Program-made: the position numbers and the translations under genes | Assembly (NCBI GenBank): GCA_963726295.1 | Contig: CAVSBW010000001.1 | Coordinates: 744,001-808,000 of the forward strand | Direction: 5' to 3' | Length of the DNA stretch: 64,000 nt | Source of the DNA: DASSQJ01 sp963726295 | Lineage (GTDB): Bacteria > Actinomycetota > Actinomycetes > Actinomycetales > Dermatophilaceae | Notes under the pieces: model-generated | What the model saw: only the letters and a program-made list of their open reading frames with translations | What the model was told of the DNA's origin: nothing | Database searches by the model: none | Shown: positions 34,589 to 42,969 of the stretch, in pieces | Layout of the letters: each line of letters begins with the position of its first letter | Position numbering within the stretch: position 1 is the stretch's first letter

Positions 34589-35503
34589 TCAGAGATTGGC
34601 GTACGCCGTCCACTTCAGGCCGGACGGGGCGTCGAAGGCGGTCGCCTCGAAGCGGGCCTTGCCGCCCGAGGGGACCCGGTCGACGTAGGTGAACTCGGCG
34701 GCCTTGATCGTGCCGCCCTTGCGGCCGATGACCACGACCTCGACGCTGTCCTGCTGCTCCTCGAAGCTGGACTCGATCGTGCCGCTGACCGTCGTGGACC
34801 AGTCGTCCGAGGTCGCCTTGACCTTGGAGACCTTGAACGTGCCGGTCTCGGCCAGCGGCGCGCTGGTGGCGCTGTCGGCGGTCGGGCCGCGCACCTCGAG
34901 GTGGTCGATCTTCTCGTTGCCGACGTCGAAGAACATGCCGGTGAGGGCGGTCTCACCGCTGAGCAGCACGGTGTAGTTCGAGTCGGAGTCGAGGATGGTC
35001 CCGTCCTTGGCGACGGCCTCGACATCGACGCTCGCCGAGTCCCAGATGTGGTCCTTGTTCGGGTTCTTGATGATGACGGCGTACCAGTAGGTGTCGCCGT
35101 CACGGCCGTGGGCCTTCTCGACGAGGACGGGGTCGACCGGGGCGCTGGACTCGGGCGCCTCATCCTCGGCCGCCGCCTCCTCGGCCGTGGCCTCCGGGGT
35201 GGGCTCACTCGACTCGGTCGGGCTCGCCGACGGGCTCGCGGTGTCGGCAGCGGCAGCCGAGCCGCCATCGCTCTCACCGCCCCCGGACGCCCCGCTGACG
35301 GCCCCGATGACGCCGAGGAACAGGACGGCGGCGAGGACGCCGGAGAGCACCTTGTGGCGGCCGACCCAGCCGAGGGGGCCGCCCGTGGCGGCCGGGGCGG
35401 CCGCCTCGGGGGCTTGCTGCTCGACGGGGTGCCAGATCAGGTCCTCACCGAGACGGTGGCCGTTGACGACGTCACCGGGCTTGTGGTTGGGCTGCTGGGT
35501 CAT
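34589..35503 (-). CDS. Membrane-anchored protein with FxLYD-like domain
   Basis: A 304-residue protein. A cytosolic N-terminus (about 45 residues) leads to one membrane helix (KVLSGVLAAVLFLGVIGAVSG, about 50-70). A Ser/Thr/Pro/Glu linker then carries an extracellular beta-rich domain with YWYAVIIKNPNKDHIWDSAS and VDVEAVAKDGTILDS, the pattern of FxLYD domains. Function unknown; likely cell-envelope. The promoter region shares a 19-bp block with two other loci. Confidence 0.75.
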   Translation of the reverse strand: MTQQPNHKPGDVVNGHRLGEDLIWHPVEQQAPEAAAPAATGGPLGWVGRHKVLSGVLAAVLFLGVIGAVSGASGGGESDGGSAAAADTASPSASPTESSEPTPEATAEEAAAEDEAPESSAPVDPVLVEKAHGRDGDTYWYAVIIKNPNKDHIWDSASVDVEAVAKDGTILDSDSNYTVLLSGETALTGMFFDVGNEKIDHLEVRGPTADSATSAPLAETGTFKVSKVKATSDDWSTTVSGTIESSFEEQQDSVEVVVIGRKGGTIKAAEFTYVDRVPSGGKARFEATAFDAPSGLKWTAYANL

Positions 35504-35560
35504 GCGGTGTTCCCTCCTGTGTGGCGTTGCGGGTGCGGGATCGTCGTGGTTCCCCCCGCG

Positions 35561-35596
35561 TTCGCCACCACCATCCAGAGGGGGTCCAACACAGCC
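35561..35596 (-). promoter_or_regulatory. Shared promoter block, copy C
   Basis: GAGGGGGTCCAACACAGCC (35578-35596) is identical to 55479-55497. Read on the minus strand it contains a -35-like TTGGAC (35584-35589); the expected -10 position (35561-35566, GGCGAA) is poor. It lies 75-93 bp upstream of the FxLYD-like gene. Confidence 0.4.
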
Positions 35597-35647
35597 GGTT
35601 TCGGACGGTGACAGACTTGGGTGGCGACCGACGAAGGGGTGGTGTCG

Positions 35648-36616
35648 ATGTCGAGCCCGGTGCAGGCCGACCTGCACGAGTACCTGAGCGAGCAGCTGCA
35701 CGACGAGCCGGCCGAGGGCGGGACCGCGACGGCGCCGGTCCCGCCGGCGACCGGCGCCCGGCCCACCCGCGCGGACGCGGTCTCGCGCCTCATCCTGCTG
35801 CTGCGCCACCTCGCAGCGGCGGGGGAGCGGGGCCTCGCCGCGCCCGACCTCGTCGCGCTCGGCGGGTACCCCTCCGAGAAGGGGAAGGTGGCCGAGGCCT
35901 CGTTGCTGCGTGACCTCAAGCGGCTCGCCGACGCCGGTTGGGCGTACGAGCGCGTCTCCGGCGAGGGCGAGGTGGCGAGGTACGTGCTGCACCGCCGCGA
36001 CCTCGCCGACCAGGTGGGGCTCGCGCCGGCGGAGCGGTCGGTGCTCGAGGCGACACTCGCGTTCCGCGCCGAGCACCCGCTGCCGGAGCCCGGCGCACAG
36101 CAGGTGCCGGTCGTCATCCGCAAGCTCGCGCAGGCCGTCGACCACCACTGCGTCGTCGCGATGCGGTACCGGGAGCGCCACCGCCAGGTCGAGCCGATCC
36201 GGCTGCACACCTCTCCGGCGGCCTGGTGGCTACGGGCCCGCGACGACGACGGGCACTGCAAGTGGTTCCGGCTCGACCGGATGCACGAGGTCGAGCTCGA
36301 CATCCCCGGCTCGGCGGCGTCCGACATCGCCGACGACCCCGTCTCGTCGCTCAACCCGCACCTGTGGGTCGAGGACCCACCGACGGTCACCACGCTCGAG
36401 GTCGGCCGCGAGCACCTGCCGATGGTGCTCTGGACCTTTCCCGGCGCCGAGGTCGAGCCGGGGCAAGGGGACCCGGCGACCGTGCGGGTCGTGGTCACGA
36501 ACCGGGCGGCGCTCTTCCTGTGGCTGGTCGAGATGGGGACACGGGTGCGCCTGGTCGGCCCCGACGCGGTTCGAGACCAGATCCTGGCTCGGCTCCGGGA
36601 GGTGGCTCATGGCTGA
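35648..36616 (+). CDS. WYL-domain transcriptional regulator (PafB-like)
   Basis: A 322-residue regulator. An N-terminal winged-helix part (LILLLRHLAAAGERGLAAPDLVAL, LLRDLKRLADAGWAYERV) is followed by a WYL domain (VVAMRYRERHRQVEPIRLHTSPAAWWLRARDDD, about 175-215) and a WCX-type C-terminus. ATG 35648 is preferred, with a gaaggggtgg site before it; GTG 35621 is in frame. It overlaps the second WYL gene by 8 bp. Paired WYL proteins (PafBC) activate the LexA-independent DNA-damage response in mycobacteria. Confidence 0.85.
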   Translation: MSSPVQADLHEYLSEQLHDEPAEGGTATAPVPPATGARPTRADAVSRLILLLRHLAAAGERGLAAPDLVALGGYPSEKGKVAEASLLRDLKRLADAGWAYERVSGEGEVARYVLHRRDLADQVGLAPAERSVLEATLAFRAEHPLPEPGAQQVPVVIRKLAQAVDHHCVVAMRYRERHRQVEPIRLHTSPAAWWLRARDDDGHCKWFRLDRMHEVELDIPGSAASDIADDPVSSLNPHLWVEDPPTVTTLEVGREHLPMVLWTFPGAEVEPGQGDPATVRVVVTNRAALFLWLVEMGTRVRLVGPDAVRDQILARLREVAHG

Positions 36617-37586
36617 CCCCACCGGCTTCGTGCTCCGGGTCTCCGAGCTCCCCAGGATCATCGAGGTGCTCTCCTACCAGGGCGTCGTGCCCCTGGCGGC
36701 GGTGGCCAAGGAGGTGGGACGCACCGAGGACGAGGTGCGCGACGTCCTCGTGCGCTACTACGTCAGCGAGGACGCCCAGGACCGGCTGGGGATGCCGCCG
36801 CCGCTGGAGTTCCTCGACGACCTCGGTGAGGATGCCGATCCGTCCGTGGCGACGACCGTGCGGCTGCACGACCGGTACGTCGTCGACGACCTCGCCTTCG
36901 ACTACGCGCCCGTCGAGTACCTGGCGCGGGTCTACCGCGTGGCACGCGACGAGTCGCTGCTCGAGCCGGACAACACGGTCCTCGCCGGGGCGGTGGAGAA
37001 GCTCCGCGCGTTCCTCGACGAGGACCTCACGCCGTCATGGGTCGACGACGGCGCCGGGCTGAGCGCCGCGCAGTGGTTCCGGGCGGCTCGCGACCGGCGC
37101 CGGGTCCGCATCAGGTACGTGCGTTCGTGGTGGCCCGGGGCCGCCGAACGGGTGGTGGAGCCCTACCGCGTGGTGCGCACCCGGCGCGGGTGGGAGGTCG
37201 ACGCCGGCCCGCCCGACGAGGACGGGCGGCTGCGCACGTTCCTCCTCACCGGCGTCCTCGAGGCCGAGGTGCAGGGCGAGGTCTTCGAGCCGCCGGTGGA
37301 CCTCGTGGACCTCCTCGTCGCGCAGCGGCGAACGACGCCGGTGCGCCTGGTCGTCCCGACCTCCGGAGTGTGGGTCGTCGAGCGCCAGGCCGAGCGGGTC
37401 GAGGTCGTCCGGGAGGACGGCACCGACAGCGAGGTGGTCGCTCACCTGCTGGAGCCGGTGGCCGACCGGGTGGCCAGGATCCTTCTCGTCGCCGGTCCTG
37501 ACGCGTTCGTCGTCACCGGCACGGAGGAGTACCAGGACCTCGGCCGCGACCTCGCCCAGCGCCTCCTCGAGCACCACGGCGGCTGA
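36609..37586 (+). CDS. WYL-domain transcriptional regulator (PafC-like)
   Basis: A 325-residue partner of the previous gene. The N-terminus (LPRIIEVLSYQGVVPLAAVAKEVGRTEDEVRDVLVRYYVSED) and length match PafC-like proteins, and the WYL core is VRIRYVRSWWPGAAERVVEPYRVVRTRRGWEVDA (about 168-202). The 8-bp overlap with the upstream gene suggests the two form a heterodimer. No pup, prcBA or mpa gene is near, unlike the classic pafABC locus. Confidence 0.85.
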   Translation: MADPTGFVLRVSELPRIIEVLSYQGVVPLAAVAKEVGRTEDEVRDVLVRYYVSEDAQDRLGMPPPLEFLDDLGEDADPSVATTVRLHDRYVVDDLAFDYAPVEYLARVYRVARDESLLEPDNTVLAGAVEKLRAFLDEDLTPSWVDDGAGLSAAQWFRAARDRRRVRIRYVRSWWPGAAERVVEPYRVVRTRRGWEVDAGPPDEDGRLRTFLLTGVLEAEVQGEVFEPPVDLVDLLVAQRRTTPVRLVVPTSGVWVVERQAERVEVVREDGTDSEVVAHLLEPVADRVARILLVAGPDAFVVTGTEEYQDLGRDLAQRLLEHHGG

Positions 37587-37611
37587 CTCACGCGCCCGCT
37601 CCCGGCCGGGG

Positions 37612-38655
37612 TCAGGGAACGACGACCGCGCGGCCACGGAGGCTGCGCGCGTGCATCCGCTCGTAGGCCGTCGCGGCGTCGTCCAGCGAGAAGGTCTCGG
37701 TCTCGACGTGTACGGCGCCGCTGCGGGCGAGGGCGAGGACCTCGTGCAGGTCCGGCAGGGTGCCCCAGTACGGCGCCCGGACGCTCGTCTCGTAGGGGAG
37801 GGTGAAGAACCCGACCGGCACCGCACCGTCCCCGACGCCGACGACGACGATGTCGGACAACGGGTGCACCATCTGGGCCGCGAGGGCGGTCGTCGGCCCC
37901 AGCCCGACGAAGTCGAACACCGCGGTGGCGCCGCGACCACCGGTCAGCTCGCGCACCGTGTCGACGGCGCTCTCGTCGGAGGTGAAGGCCTCGTGCGCGC
38001 CCATCTCGCGCGCGAGGGCGAGCTTGTCGTCGCCGATGTCGAGGGCGATAACCCGGGCCGGGCTCAGCGCCCGGAGGATCTGGATGCCGAGGTGCCCCAG
38101 GCCCCCGACGCCGATGACGACCGCGGTCGAGCCGGGGACGAGCTTGGCCAGGCTGCCCTTGATCGCGTGGTACGGGGTCAGGCCCGCGTCGGTCAGGGCC
38201 ACTGCCGCCACCGGGTCGAGGCCCCCGAGGGGCACCAGGTGCCGCGCGTCGTCGACGAGCAGGTACTCGGCCATCGCTCCCGGTGCGCCCAGCCCCGGCG
38301 GCCGGATGCCGAGCGCTGCCGCGTCCTCGCAGTACTGTTCCGCTCCGGTCGCGCAGGTGCGGCAGTGGCCGCACCCCCAGGGCCCGTACACGGCGACGGC
38401 GTCACCCACCGCGACCCCCGAGGCGGCCGGGCCGAGAGCCGAGACGACGCCGACCCCCTCGTGTCCCAAGGTCATCGGGAGGCTGATGCCCAGGCCCTCC
38501 AGGGCGTCCGCGGGCAGCCCCATGACGAACTCGTCGGAGTGGCACGCGCCGGCCGCGGTCACCTTCAGCAGGACCTGGCTGCCGGTCGGCTCCGGCCGCT
38601 CCACCTCCACGACCTCTGGTGCCTCGCCGACCGTCCGGTACTGCAGGGCCTTCAT
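37612..38655 (-). CDS. Zinc-dependent alcohol dehydrogenase (MDR family)
   Basis: A 347-residue zinc alcohol dehydrogenase. Catalytic zinc ligands are in AGACHSDEF and GHEGVGVVS, the structural zinc loop is GCGHCRTCATGAEQYC (about 96-111), and the NAD(P) motif is VIGVGGLGHLGIQIL. Active-site and zinc residues appear complete. Likely oxidises or reduces alcohols/aldehydes with NAD. Start ATG 38655 after a ggaagg-like site. Confidence 0.92.
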   Translation of the reverse strand: MKALQYRTVGEAPEVVEVERPEPTGSQVLLKVTAAGACHSDEFVMGLPADALEGLGISLPMTLGHEGVGVVSALGPAASGVAVGDAVAVYGPWGCGHCRTCATGAEQYCEDAAALGIRPPGLGAPGAMAEYLLVDDARHLVPLGGLDPVAAVALTDAGLTPYHAIKGSLAKLVPGSTAVVIGVGGLGHLGIQILRALSPARVIALDIGDDKLALAREMGAHEAFTSDESAVDTVRELTGGRGATAVFDFVGLGPTTALAAQMVHPLSDIVVVGVGDGAVPVGFFTLPYETSVRAPYWGTLPDLHEVLALARSGAVHVETETFSLDDAATAYERMHARSLRGRAVVVP

Positions 38656-38927
38656 CGTCGTGCCTTCCTCGTCTGGGGGGAGTGTGCTTCCACGCTAGGC
38701 CGCTCGGTGCGCGACGCAGCCGGAGTGTGGGGCACCCGTCATCCGTGAGCCGACCGGACCCCAGATGTGGTGCCTCATCCGTCACATCTGCCCCACAAAT
38801 GGTGTTACGACACGCCGAGCCGCACGGCGTCAGGGCCATCAACAGGCCTCTGACCTGCGGAAACAGCCGAACGGCTGAACTTTGTGCCGACCTCCTTGCG
38901 GCGCAGGTCACATCCCGTGCATGATGG

Positions 38928-38975
38928 CCACTACATCTAGTGGTTACACCAATGTAGTTCGTCCACATGTTGTGC
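38928..38975. promoter_or_regulatory. Tandem NrdR boxes upstream of nrdRJ
   Basis: Box 1, CCACTACATCTAGTGG (38928-38943), contains the NrdR core CwAnATnTwG and has 6-bp perfect arms. Box 2, CGTCCACATGTTGTGC (38960-38975), matches the core with one mismatch. The offset is 32 bp, about three helical turns, as known for NrdR operators. The gap 38656-39047 (392 bp) holds no gene; a -10-like TAGGTT (38997-39002) follows box 2. Confidence 0.75.
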
Positions 38976-39047
38976 ACACGAAACAGTGGCCGTCCATAGG
39001 TTGTTAACACCACTGTCCACCGATCGGTCCACAGGGAGGAGCCGAGC

Positions 39048-39545
39048 ATGTACTGCCCGTTCTGCCGGCACACCGACTCCCGGGTCATCGACTCACGCAC
39101 CACCGACGACGGCTCGAGCATCCGCCGCCGCCGCCAGTGCCCCGAGTGCGGCCGCCGGTTCACCACCGTCGAGACCGCCAGCCTGAGCGTGGTCAAGCGC
39201 TCCGGCGCCACCGAGCCGTTCAGCCGCTCCAAGGTCCTGGTCGGCGTCCGCAAGGCCTGCCAGGGCCGCCCGGTCAGCGAGGACGACCTGGCGCTGCTCG
39301 CCCAGCGGGTGGAGGAGAGCATCCGCAGCCAGGGCAACGCCGAGATCGAGGCGCACGAGGTCGGGATGGCCGTCCTCGCGCCGCTGCGCGAGCTCGACGA
39401 GGTCGCCTACCTGCGGTTCGCCAGCGTCTACCGCGCGTTCGACTCCCTCGAGGACTTCGAGGACGCCATCACCCTCCTGCGCGCGGAGCGCGACGCCACC
39501 GCGGAGGAACCGCAGGCCAACGGGCCTGTCACACCCCAGCAGTAG
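39048..39545 (+). CDS. nrdR: Transcriptional repressor NrdR
   Basis: A 165-residue regulator of ribonucleotide reductase genes. A zinc ribbon (C3, C6, C31, C34: MYCPFCRHTDSRVIDSR, RRQCPECGRRF) is followed by an ATP-cone (VVKRSGATEPFSRSKVLVGV to EVAYLRFASVYRAF). The ATP-cone senses dATP/ATP. It shares an operon with nrdJ 52 bp downstream, and tandem NrdR boxes upstream show autorepression. A gggaggag ribosome site precedes the ATG. Confidence 0.97.
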   Translation: MYCPFCRHTDSRVIDSRTTDDGSSIRRRRQCPECGRRFTTVETASLSVVKRSGATEPFSRSKVLVGVRKACQGRPVSEDDLALLAQRVEESIRSQGNAEIEAHEVGMAVLAPLRELDEVAYLRFASVYRAFDSLEDFEDAITLLRAERDATAEEPQANGPVTPQQ

Positions 39546-39597
39546 AAACACCAGTAGAGGTCACCACGCCCGCAGGGGCAGAAGAGAGGGATCAGGC

Positions 39598-42552
39598 ATG
39601 ACCGAGACCGCCGGAGCACGTGCAGGTGCCCGCAAGTCCGCCGCCAAGGGCAAGGGGGTGAAGATCGAACGGATCTACACCACCCCCGGAGTCCACCCCT
39701 ACGACGAGGTGACCTGGGAGAAGCGCGACGTCGTCCAGCAGAACTGGAAGACGGGCGAGACGATCTTCGACCAGCGCGGGGTCGAGTTCCCCGACTTCTG
39801 GAGCGTCAACGCCTCCACGATCGTCACCACCAAGTACTTCCGCGGCGCGGTCGGCACCCCCGAGCGCGAGACCGGGCTCAAGCAGCTCATCGACAGGGTG
39901 GTCCTCACCTACGTCAAGGCCGGCAAGGACCACGGGTACTTCTCCACCGCCGAGGACGCCGAGATCTTCGAGCACGAGCTGACGTACGCCCTGCTGCACC
40001 AGGTGTTCAGCTTCAACTCGCCGGTCTGGTTCAACGTCGGCACCAAGAGCCCGCAGCAGGTCAGCGCCTGCTTCATCCTCTCCGTCGACGACTCGATGGA
40101 CAGCATCCTGAACTGGTACAAGGAGGAGGGCTTCATCTTCAAGGGCGGCTCCGGCGCCGGCCTGAACCTCTCCCGCATCCGCTCCTCCAAGGAGCTGCTG
40201 TCCTCCGGCGGCACCGCCTCCGGCCCGGTCTCCTTCATGCGCGGCGCCGACGCGTCCGCGGGCACCATCAAGTCCGGTGGAGCCACCCGACGCGCGGCGA
40301 AGATGGTCGTTCTCGACGTCGACCACCCCGACATCGAGGAATTCGTCGAGACCAAGGCGCGCGAGGAGGACAAGATCCGCGCGCTGCGCGACGCCGGCTT
40401 CGACATGGACCTCGGCGGCAAGGACATCGTCTCGGTCCAGTACCAGAACGCGAACAACTCGGTGCGGGTCACCGACGAGTTCATGCGTGCGGTCGAGGAG
40501 GGTCGCGAGTTCGGCCTCACCTCCCGCAAGGACGGCTCGGTCATCGAGACCGTCGATGCCCGCGAGCTCATGGGCAAGATCGCCAAGGCCGCGTGGGAGT
40601 GCGCCGACCCGGGCATCCAGTACGACGGCACGATCAACGACTGGCACACCAACCCGGAGACGGGCCGGATCACCGCGTCCAACCCGTGCTCGGAGTACAT
40701 GAGCCTCGACAACTCCTCGTGCAACCTGGCCAGCCTGAACCTGCTGAAGTTCCTGCGCGACGACGACACCTTCGACGCGGCCACCTTCCAGAAGGTCACC
40801 GAGCTGGTCATCACGGCGATGGACATCTCGATCTGCTTCGCGGACTTCCCCACGGAGCCGATCGGCGAGACCACGCGCGACTACCGCCAGCTGGGCATCG
40901 GCTACGCCAACCTCGGTGCGCTGCTCATGGCCACCGGCCACGGATACGACTCCGAGGGTGGCCGCGCGCTCGCCGCGTCGATCACCTCGCTGCTCACCGG
41001 TGCCGCCTACAAGCGCTCCGCCGAGATGGCCGCGGTCGTCGGCCCGTACGCCGGGTACGCCCGCAACGCCGACGCGCACAAGCGGGTCATGCGCAAGCAC
41101 GCCGCCGCCAACGACGCTGTGCGCACGCTCGGCACCATGGACAAGGACATCCACCGGGCCGCCACGAAGGCCTGGGACGACGTCGTCAAGCTCGGCGAGA
41201 AGAACGGCTACCGCAACGCCCAAGCGTCGGTGCTCGCCCCCACCGGCACCATCGGCTTCATGATGGACTGCGACACCACCGGCATCGAGCCCGACTTCTC
41301 CCTGGTGAAGTTCAAGAAGCTCGTCGGCGGCGGGTCGATGCAGATCGTCAACCTCACCATCCCGCGCGCCCTGCGGAAGCTCGGGTACACCGAGGAAACC
41401 GTCGAGGCGATCGTCGAGTACATCGCCGACAAGGGCCACGTCGTCGACGCCCCCGGCCTGAAGCCGGAGCACTACGAGGTCTTCGACACCGCGATGGGTG
41501 CCCGCGCAATCTCCCCGATGGGCCACGTCCGGATGATGGCGGCGACCCAGCCGTTCCTCTCCGGTGCCATCTCCAAGACGGTCAACCTGCCGGAGACGGC
41601 GAGCGTCGAGGAGATCCAGGACGTCTACGTCCAGGGCTGGAAGCTCGGCCTGAAGGCGCTGGCCGTCTACCGCGACAACTGCAAGGTGGGCCAGCCGCTC
41701 TCTGACGGCGGCTCGACCGCCAAGGACGCCGCGGCCGACAAGGCGAGCGCCGCGGTCAAGGCCGCCCAGGCCGAGATCGTCGAGAAGGTCGTCTACCGGC
41801 CGACCCGCGAGCGGCTGCCGAAGCGCCGCGGCTCGCAGACGACGTCGTTCACCGTCGGTGGGGCCGAGGGCTACCTCACCGCCGGCACCTACGAGGACGG
41901 CCGCCTCGGCGAGGTGTTCCTCAAGTTCGGCAAGCAGGGCTCCACGCTCGCCGGTGTCATGGACGCCTTCTCGATCGTCACCTCGGTCGCGCTCCAGTAC
42001 GGGGTGCCGCTGGAGACGTTCGTCGAGAAGTTCACGAACATGCGCTTCGAGCCGGCCGGCATGACCGACGACCCGGACGTGCGGATGGCGCAGTCCCTCA
42101 TGGACTACGTCTTCCGCCGGCTGGCCCTGGACTACCTGGACTTCGACACCCGCTCGTACATGGGCATCCACACGGCCGAGGAGCGGGCCCGCCAGCTCGA
42201 GACCGGCTCGTACGCCCCAGTCGACGAGGAGTCCGAGGAGGAGCTCGAGGAGGAGATCGAGTCGCTGTCGATGGGCATCGGTGCCTCGTCGAAGAAGGCT
42301 GAGGAGCCGGTCGCCCCCATGGCCGAGCCCGCTGCCGACGCCGGTGCTGCATCCACCGTCGGCTCGGGTTCGGGCGCCGCCTCCGCCCGGGAGGTCTCGG
42401 CCGAGATCCATTCCTCGGCCGACCTCCTGGCCGCCTTCGGCGACACCAAGGCCGCCGACGCCCCGATGTGCATGACCTGCGGCACGAAGATGCGCCCCGC
42501 CGGCTCCTGCTACGTCTGCGAAGGCTGCGGCAGCACCTCCGGCTGCAGCTGA
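39598..42552 (+). CDS. nrdJ: Adenosylcobalamin-dependent (class II) ribonucleoside-diphosphate reductase
   Basis: A 984-residue class II reductase that makes deoxyribonucleotides using coenzyme B12, without oxygen. Catalytic-core motifs include QQVSACFILSVDDSMDSI, KGGSGAGLNLSRIRSS, NPCSEYMSLDNSSCNLASLN (active-site Cys/Glu region) and APTGTIGFMMDCDTTG. The C-terminus has a long acidic/Ala-rich linker and a Cys-rich tail (CMTCGTKMRPAGSCYVCEGC) that re-reduces the active site. Length is normal for actinobacteria. No cobalamin riboswitch was found upstream; control is through NrdR. Confidence 0.97.
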   Translation: MTETAGARAGARKSAAKGKGVKIERIYTTPGVHPYDEVTWEKRDVVQQNWKTGETIFDQRGVEFPDFWSVNASTIVTTKYFRGAVGTPERETGLKQLIDRVVLTYVKAGKDHGYFSTAEDAEIFEHELTYALLHQVFSFNSPVWFNVGTKSPQQVSACFILSVDDSMDSILNWYKEEGFIFKGGSGAGLNLSRIRSSKELLSSGGTASGPVSFMRGADASAGTIKSGGATRRAAKMVVLDVDHPDIEEFVETKAREEDKIRALRDAGFDMDLGGKDIVSVQYQNANNSVRVTDEFMRAVEEGREFGLTSRKDGSVIETVDARELMGKIAKAAWECADPGIQYDGTINDWHTNPETGRITASNPCSEYMSLDNSSCNLASLNLLKFLRDDDTFDAATFQKVTELVITAMDISICFADFPTEPIGETTRDYRQLGIGYANLGALLMATGHGYDSEGGRALAASITSLLTGAAYKRSAEMAAVVGPYAGYARNADAHKRVMRKHAAANDAVRTLGTMDKDIHRAATKAWDDVVKLGEKNGYRNAQASVLAPTGTIGFMMDCDTTGIEPDFSLVKFKKLVGGGSMQIVNLTIPRALRKLGYTEETVEAIVEYIADKGHVVDAPGLKPEHYEVFDTAMGARAISPMGHVRMMAATQPFLSGAISKTVNLPETASVEEIQDVYVQGWKLGLKALAVYRDNCKVGQPLSDGGSTAKDAAADKASAAVKAAQAEIVEKVVYRPTRERLPKRRGSQTTSFTVGGAEGYLTAGTYEDGRLGEVFLKFGKQGSTLAGVMDAFSIVTSVALQYGVPLETFVEKFTNMRFEPAGMTDDPDVRMAQSLMDYVFRRLALDYLDFDTRSYMGIHTAEERARQLETGSYAPVDEESEEELEEEIESLSMGIGASSKKAEEPVAPMAEPAADAGAASTVGSGSGAASAREVSAEIHSSADLLAAFGDTKAADAPMCMTCGTKMRPAGSCYVCEGCGSTSGCS

Positions 42553-42650
42553 TGTCAGTTCTCACTCGGATGTCAGTGATTTCTCACTGAATGTCAGTGG
42601 ATTCTCACGAGATTGTCAGTGGATTCTCACTGGCTGTCAGTGACGGACGG
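42553..42650. repeat. Tandem TGTCAG/CTCACT repeats after nrdJ
   Basis: TGTCAG occurs at 42553, 42571, 42592, 42614 and 42635 (spacings 18, 21, 22, 21), each of the first four followed by a variant of TGGATTCTCACTG. Each unit is itself partly palindromic (CAGTG...CACTG). The array begins at the nrdJ stop and is AT-richer than its surroundings. It resembles the multiple terminal repeats of some IS elements (inference). Confidence 0.75.
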
Positions 42651-42663
42651 GATATCTGAGAAG

Positions 42664-42707
42664 AACGCCGAGGGGCGGACCGCGGAAGCGGTCCGCCCCT
42701 CGGCGTT
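42664..42707. terminator. Strong hairpin downstream of nrdJ
   Basis: A perfect 20-bp stem (42664-42683 with 42688-42707) closes a 4-nt loop GGAA. It is the likely terminator of nrdRJ, 112 bp after the stop. From 42708 to 42961 no gene is recognisable on the plus strand; on the minus strand this stretch is an open frame that would continue the interrupted 45825-46530 reading frame. Confidence 0.85.
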
Positions 42708-42969
42708 GGTGGGTACGGTGTCGACGGGCGTCGATCGGGAGGGCGTCATGGGGCGGTGGCTCCCACCAGCGGGTGGAGGGTATTCGGGTCGCCTCGCGGT
42801 TCCGCGGGGGCGTGGAGAAGGCGGGAGGACCCGCCGCGTCCCCGTCGGGACCTCCGGCCACTCGGCGGTTCCGCAGGAGTGTCGCGAGCGAGGTAGCGGC
42901 CCGCTGGACTTCCCACCGGGCTGCTCCGAAGGACGGTCCGGCCCGGTGGTCCGGTGTTGTCGCGTTGGA

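Noticed and set aside
38656..39047. Cobalamin riboswitch before nrdRJ
   Set aside because: No B12-box-like conserved segment or extended multi-stem layout was found; the NrdR boxes account for the control seen.
39592..42411. A 939-codon open frame on the minus strand opposite nrdJ
   Set aside because: It mirrors the codon pattern of a strongly conserved gene on the other strand, and has skewed composition and no recognisable domain. Long antisense frames are expected at this GC content.
42553..42650. Possible CRISPR array
   Set aside because: Units are 18-22 bp with no unique spacers between them, and no cas genes are present.
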